From the NCBI GenBank assembly GCA_050740255.1, contig JBOICV010000024.1, positions 1-13,852 of the forward strand: a DNA stretch of 13,852 nucleotides, given 5' to 3'. This document shows, piece after piece, positions 11,453 to 13,852 of this stretch (positions are counted from its first letter, which is position 1; every line of letters starts with the position of its first letter). A program made the translations under genes and the position numbers. Source of the stretch: JBOICV01 sp050740255 (GTDB lineage Bacteria > Pseudomonadota > Gammaproteobacteria > Nevskiales > JBOICV01). The notes under the pieces are model-generated. The model was given only the letters and a program-made list of their open reading frames with translations, was not told the origin of the DNA and ran no database searches.

Positions 11453-13762
11453 ATGACCAAGCTGGTAAGAATTTTGCTCTGGGCAGTGGGGGCGCTGCTG
11501 GCGACCGGTGTGGCGCTGGCTGCATTTCTGCCGTTTTATTTCGATCCGAATGATTTCAAGGACGAAATTGCGGCGGCGGTGAAAGATAAGACCGGCCGCG
11601 ATCTGACCATCACCGGCGAGATGGACTTGTCGGTATTTCCCTGGCTGGGCATGGAGATAGGTGAGGCGCGCCTGAGTAACGCCGCCGGCTTCGGCGAGGC
11701 GCCGTTCGCGCAGTTCACGAGCGCGCAAGCGCGTCTTAAGCTGATGCCGCTCTTGCAGGGCAATATCGAAGTCGGCCGTATCCAGCTCAGCGACCTCAAA
11801 CTGAACCTCGGCCGCGACGAAGCCGGTCGCAGCAATTGGCAGGACATGCAGGAACACGCCGCCGCCCAGAAGCCGGCAGCACCCGACGAGGCGAAACCCG
11901 CCGATGACAAGACCGGCAAGCCGTCGCGCTTCAAAGTGAAATCGCTGGTGGTTGCCGGGCTGGATGTCGAAAACGCATCGGTGCTGTGGCACGACCGCAA
12001 AGCGAATAGCCGTTACCAATTCGACAAATTGAATCTCGCTACTGGCACGCTGACGCCGGGCAAATCCACGCCGATTGAGCTGAGTTTCGATTCGGTGATG
12101 GGCGAAGCCAAGAACCGCAGCGCCAAGGTCAAGCTCACCGCGGAAGTGGACGCCGATCCCAAGGGTCAGCGTTATCGCCTGCAGGATTTCAAGCTGGATA
12201 GCGCCGTCAGCGGCGAAGGCATTCCCGGCGGCAAACAGGAACTGGCGCTTAACGGGAATGTGGACGCCGATCTGGAACAGCAGACCGCAAAAATCGCCGA
12301 TCTCTTGATAAAAGTGGCGAGCGGCGAGCTGCGCGGCAATCTCAGCGCCACCAATATCCTCGACAATTTGCAGTATCGCGGCGAAGTCAGCAGCAGCACA
12401 CTCAATCCGCGCGAGTTGATGGGCGCGCTGGGCAAGGCGCCACCGGAAACGACCGACAGCAGCGTACTCAAGAAGCTGCAGTTCGATGCCAAACTCGCCG
12501 GCACCGGCAAGGGCCTGGACTTGGATCCCATCACGCTGGTGCTGGATGACACCAACGCCAAGGGCAGCTTCGGCATCGCTGACTTTGCCAGCGGCGCAAT
12601 GCAGTTCACCTTGCAGGGCGACAAGCTCGATGCCGACCGTTATCTGCCGCCGCCCGAGAAGGCGAAAAAAACTTCCAGTGGCGGTGGCGCCAGCGCGGGC
12701 GGCGGCGAGACCACGGAAATTCCGGTTGATACGGTCAAGGACTTGAATCTGGACGGGCGCTTGAGTCTGAGCGAACTCAAGCTCAAGGGTCTGAAAATGA
12801 CCAATGTGCAAGTGCTCTTGAGCGCGCACAACGGCCGGCTCGAGATCCAGCCGCTGCAAAGCTCGCTTTACGGCGGCAACCTGCAGGTAAAAAGCAGCAT
12901 GAACGCCAGCGGCGCCACGCCGAGTTATGCGCTGGATGCCAAGCTCAACGCGCTGCAGTTTCTGCCTTTTCTGAAAGACTTGGCGGGTAAGGATTTTTTA
13001 GCGGGCCTGGCGCAGTTGACGCTGGACCTGACCTCCAGCGGCCGCACCACTGATGCGGTGATGCAATCCCTCAACGGCAGCGTGGGTCTTGAGTTCAAAG
13101 ACGGTTCGATCAACGGCGTCAATCTGGGCCAGATGCTCCGCACCGCTTATACGCGCTACAAGGGCGAATCGCTGTCATCCAACGAACCCGAGAAAACCGA
13201 CTTCAGCCTGCTCGCGTTCAGCGGCTTGATTCGTAACGGTGTACTGAGCAACAACGACTTGGACGGCAAAAGCCCTTTGTTCCGCGTCGGCGGCAAGGGT
13301 GCGCTGGATCTGGCGCGCGAACGGATTGACTATACCGCGCTGGTTTCAGTCGTCGGTTCGCTCGCGGGCCAGGGCGGTGCGGACCTGTCCGAACTCAAGG
13401 GCATTTCGATCCCGGTGAAAATCAGCGGCAGCCTGTTTGCGCCGGAGTACAAGATTGATTTCGCCGGCTTGCTTCAGGGCAAGCTCAAAGAGACGCTCGA
13501 GGCCGAGAAAGACAAGCTGAAGCAGGAGCTCGAAGTTAAGCGCAAGGAACAAGAGGACAAACTCAAAGGCGAGCTGTTCGATCGTCTGGGCGGCAAGAAG
13601 CAGACCCCGGCGGCCGCAGCGCCTGCGACTGGTGCCGGCAGCGAAGCCGCGCCCACGACCGCACCACCGGCGGAGCGCCGTTCAACCAAGGACTTGTTCA
13701 AGGACCAGATGCGCGAGCAGCTTGGCGGTAAGCCCAAGCCAGCTCCGGCGCCTGCGCAGTAA
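11453..13762 (+). CDS. asmA: AsmA-family envelope protein
   Basis: Large AsmA-like protein (769 aa) anchored in the inner membrane by one N-terminal segment (LVRILLWAVGALLATGVALAA trimmed; about residues 4-25), with the rest in the periplasm. AsmA/TamB-type proteins are beta-rich bridges implicated in lipid transport and outer-membrane homeostasis. The N-terminal AsmA region includes DPNDFKDEIAAAVKDKTGRD and LSVFPWLGMEIGEARLSN. The conserved C-terminal AsmA region runs about 540-670 (SINGVNLGQMLRTAY, FSGLIRNGVLSNNDLDG, ISGSLFAPEYKIDFAGL). Low-complexity inserts are near 137-160 and 399-425. After 676 comes a charged coiled-coil stretch (~678-715), then an Ala/Pro-rich tail to 769. GGAGG at 11444-11448, 4 nt before the ATG, supports the start. 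A secreted protein follows after 3 bp. Confidence 0.9.
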   Translation: MTKLVRILLWAVGALLATGVALAAFLPFYFDPNDFKDEIAAAVKDKTGRDLTITGEMDLSVFPWLGMEIGEARLSNAAGFGEAPFAQFTSAQARLKLMPLLQGNIEVGRIQLSDLKLNLGRDEAGRSNWQDMQEHAAAQKPAAPDEAKPADDKTGKPSRFKVKSLVVAGLDVENASVLWHDRKANSRYQFDKLNLATGTLTPGKSTPIELSFDSVMGEAKNRSAKVKLTAEVDADPKGQRYRLQDFKLDSAVSGEGIPGGKQELALNGNVDADLEQQTAKIADLLIKVASGELRGNLSATNILDNLQYRGEVSSSTLNPRELMGALGKAPPETTDSSVLKKLQFDAKLAGTGKGLDLDPITLVLDDTNAKGSFGIADFASGAMQFTLQGDKLDADRYLPPPEKAKKTSSGGGASAGGGETTEIPVDTVKDLNLDGRLSLSELKLKGLKMTNVQVLLSAHNGRLEIQPLQSSLYGGNLQVKSSMNASGATPSYALDAKLNALQFLPFLKDLAGKDFLAGLAQLTLDLTSSGRTTDAVMQSLNGSVGLEFKDGSINGVNLGQMLRTAYTRYKGESLSSNEPEKTDFSLLAFSGLIRNGVLSNNDLDGKSPLFRVGGKGALDLARERIDYTALVSVVGSLAGQGGADLSELKGISIPVKISGSLFAPEYKIDFAGLLQGKLKETLEAEKDKLKQELEVKRKEQEDKLKGELFDRLGGKKQTPAAAAPATGAGSEAAPTTAPPAERRSTKDLFKDQMREQLGGKPKPAPAPAQ

Positions 13763-13765
13763 CGC

Positions 13766-13852
13766 GTGCGTGTTCTCATCCTTGCCGTCCTGCTGGTTTG
13801 CTTCGAGCCGACGCTAGCTGCACAAATTGACTCGCTGCAGGTGCGCCAGGAC
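13766..13852 (+). CDS. secreted protein of unknown function, N-terminal part (runs off the window)
   Basis: A GTG at 13766-13768, three bases after the asmA stop codon and in the same frame, opens a reading frame that continues to the window edge (29 codons). It encodes a short basic start, a hydrophobic core (RVLILAVLLVCFEPTLAA) and a plausible signal-peptidase site at TLAA, followed by QIDSLQVRQD. The position directly behind asmA suggests translational coupling. No Shine-Dalgarno is evident and no ATG is available. The family cannot be named from so few residues. Confidence 0.6.
   Translation, partial: MRVLILAVLLVCFEPTLAAQIDSLQVRQD

Noticed and set aside
11399..12859. 486-aa open frame on the minus strand opposite asmA
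   Set aside because: It is the mirror of a well-supported AsmA gene with clear ribosome site. Its composition (many Gln, Ala, Arg, His) is typical of antisense frames in GC-rich DNA, with no recognisable domain.
1..13852. CRISPR array, phage genes, transposase, defence or toxin-antitoxin modules
   Set aside because: I looked for regularly spaced repeats and for hallmark motifs of these classes in the translated frames and saw none.

Overview
The window is a gene-dense, GC-rich chromosomal stretch of a proteobacterium. The gene set fits Gammaproteobacteria best: a DUF4124 protein, an AmpG-type permease, a DUF6763-like small acidic protein, Tas, YedI/DUF808, thiS-thiG close to trmB, and AsmA. 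A betaproteobacterium cannot be excluded. A phosphoribulokinase with all the catalytic residues of the bacterial enzyme hints at an autotroph, but no RuBisCO gene is in view. I see no phage, IS transposase, CRISPR array or toxin/defence genes. Most genes are housekeeping. The unusual material lies in the spacers, which hold several families of intergenic palindromic repeats.

Layout. Positions 1-864 (minus strand): a partial secreted DUF4124 protein and pyrE. Positions 904-3371 (plus): a tightly overlapping run of exodeoxyribonuclease III, AmpG-like permease and a small Rieske ferredoxin. Positions 3348-4220 (minus): a small acidic DUF6763-like protein, whose end overlaps the Rieske gene, and a VOC/glyoxalase-fold protein whose start lies inside an intergenic repeat. 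Positions 4216-4415 hold two different repeat elements. Positions 4452-9193 (minus), in transcription order: thiS, thiG, a 129-bp gap with an inverted repeat, DUF808, trmB, prk, tas, with overlaps or very short gaps in each cluster. Positions 9250-13852 (plus): a long-chain acyl-CoA ligase, tRNA-Gly(CCC), a spacer with a duplicated tRNA tail and hairpins, a large AsmA-family protein, and the start of a secreted protein.

How the genes work together. PyrE makes UMP precursors, and ThiS/ThiG make the thiazole half of thiamin. TrmB modifies G46 of tRNAs. Exodeoxyribonuclease III repairs abasic sites. AmpG probably imports muropeptides for cell-wall recycling. AsmA and the acyl-CoA ligase act on the envelope and on lipids. 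Prk, Tas and DUF808 are linked to trmB by overlapping reading frames rather than by an obvious pathway.

I did not find a convincing new multi-gene system. The best candidates for follow-up are the tRNA-Gly 3' tail duplicated about 135 bp downstream around a cluster of hairpins (11161-11356), the nested repeat that supplies the start region of the VOC gene (4216-4272), and the placement of phosphoribulokinase inside a trmB/DUF808/tas cluster.
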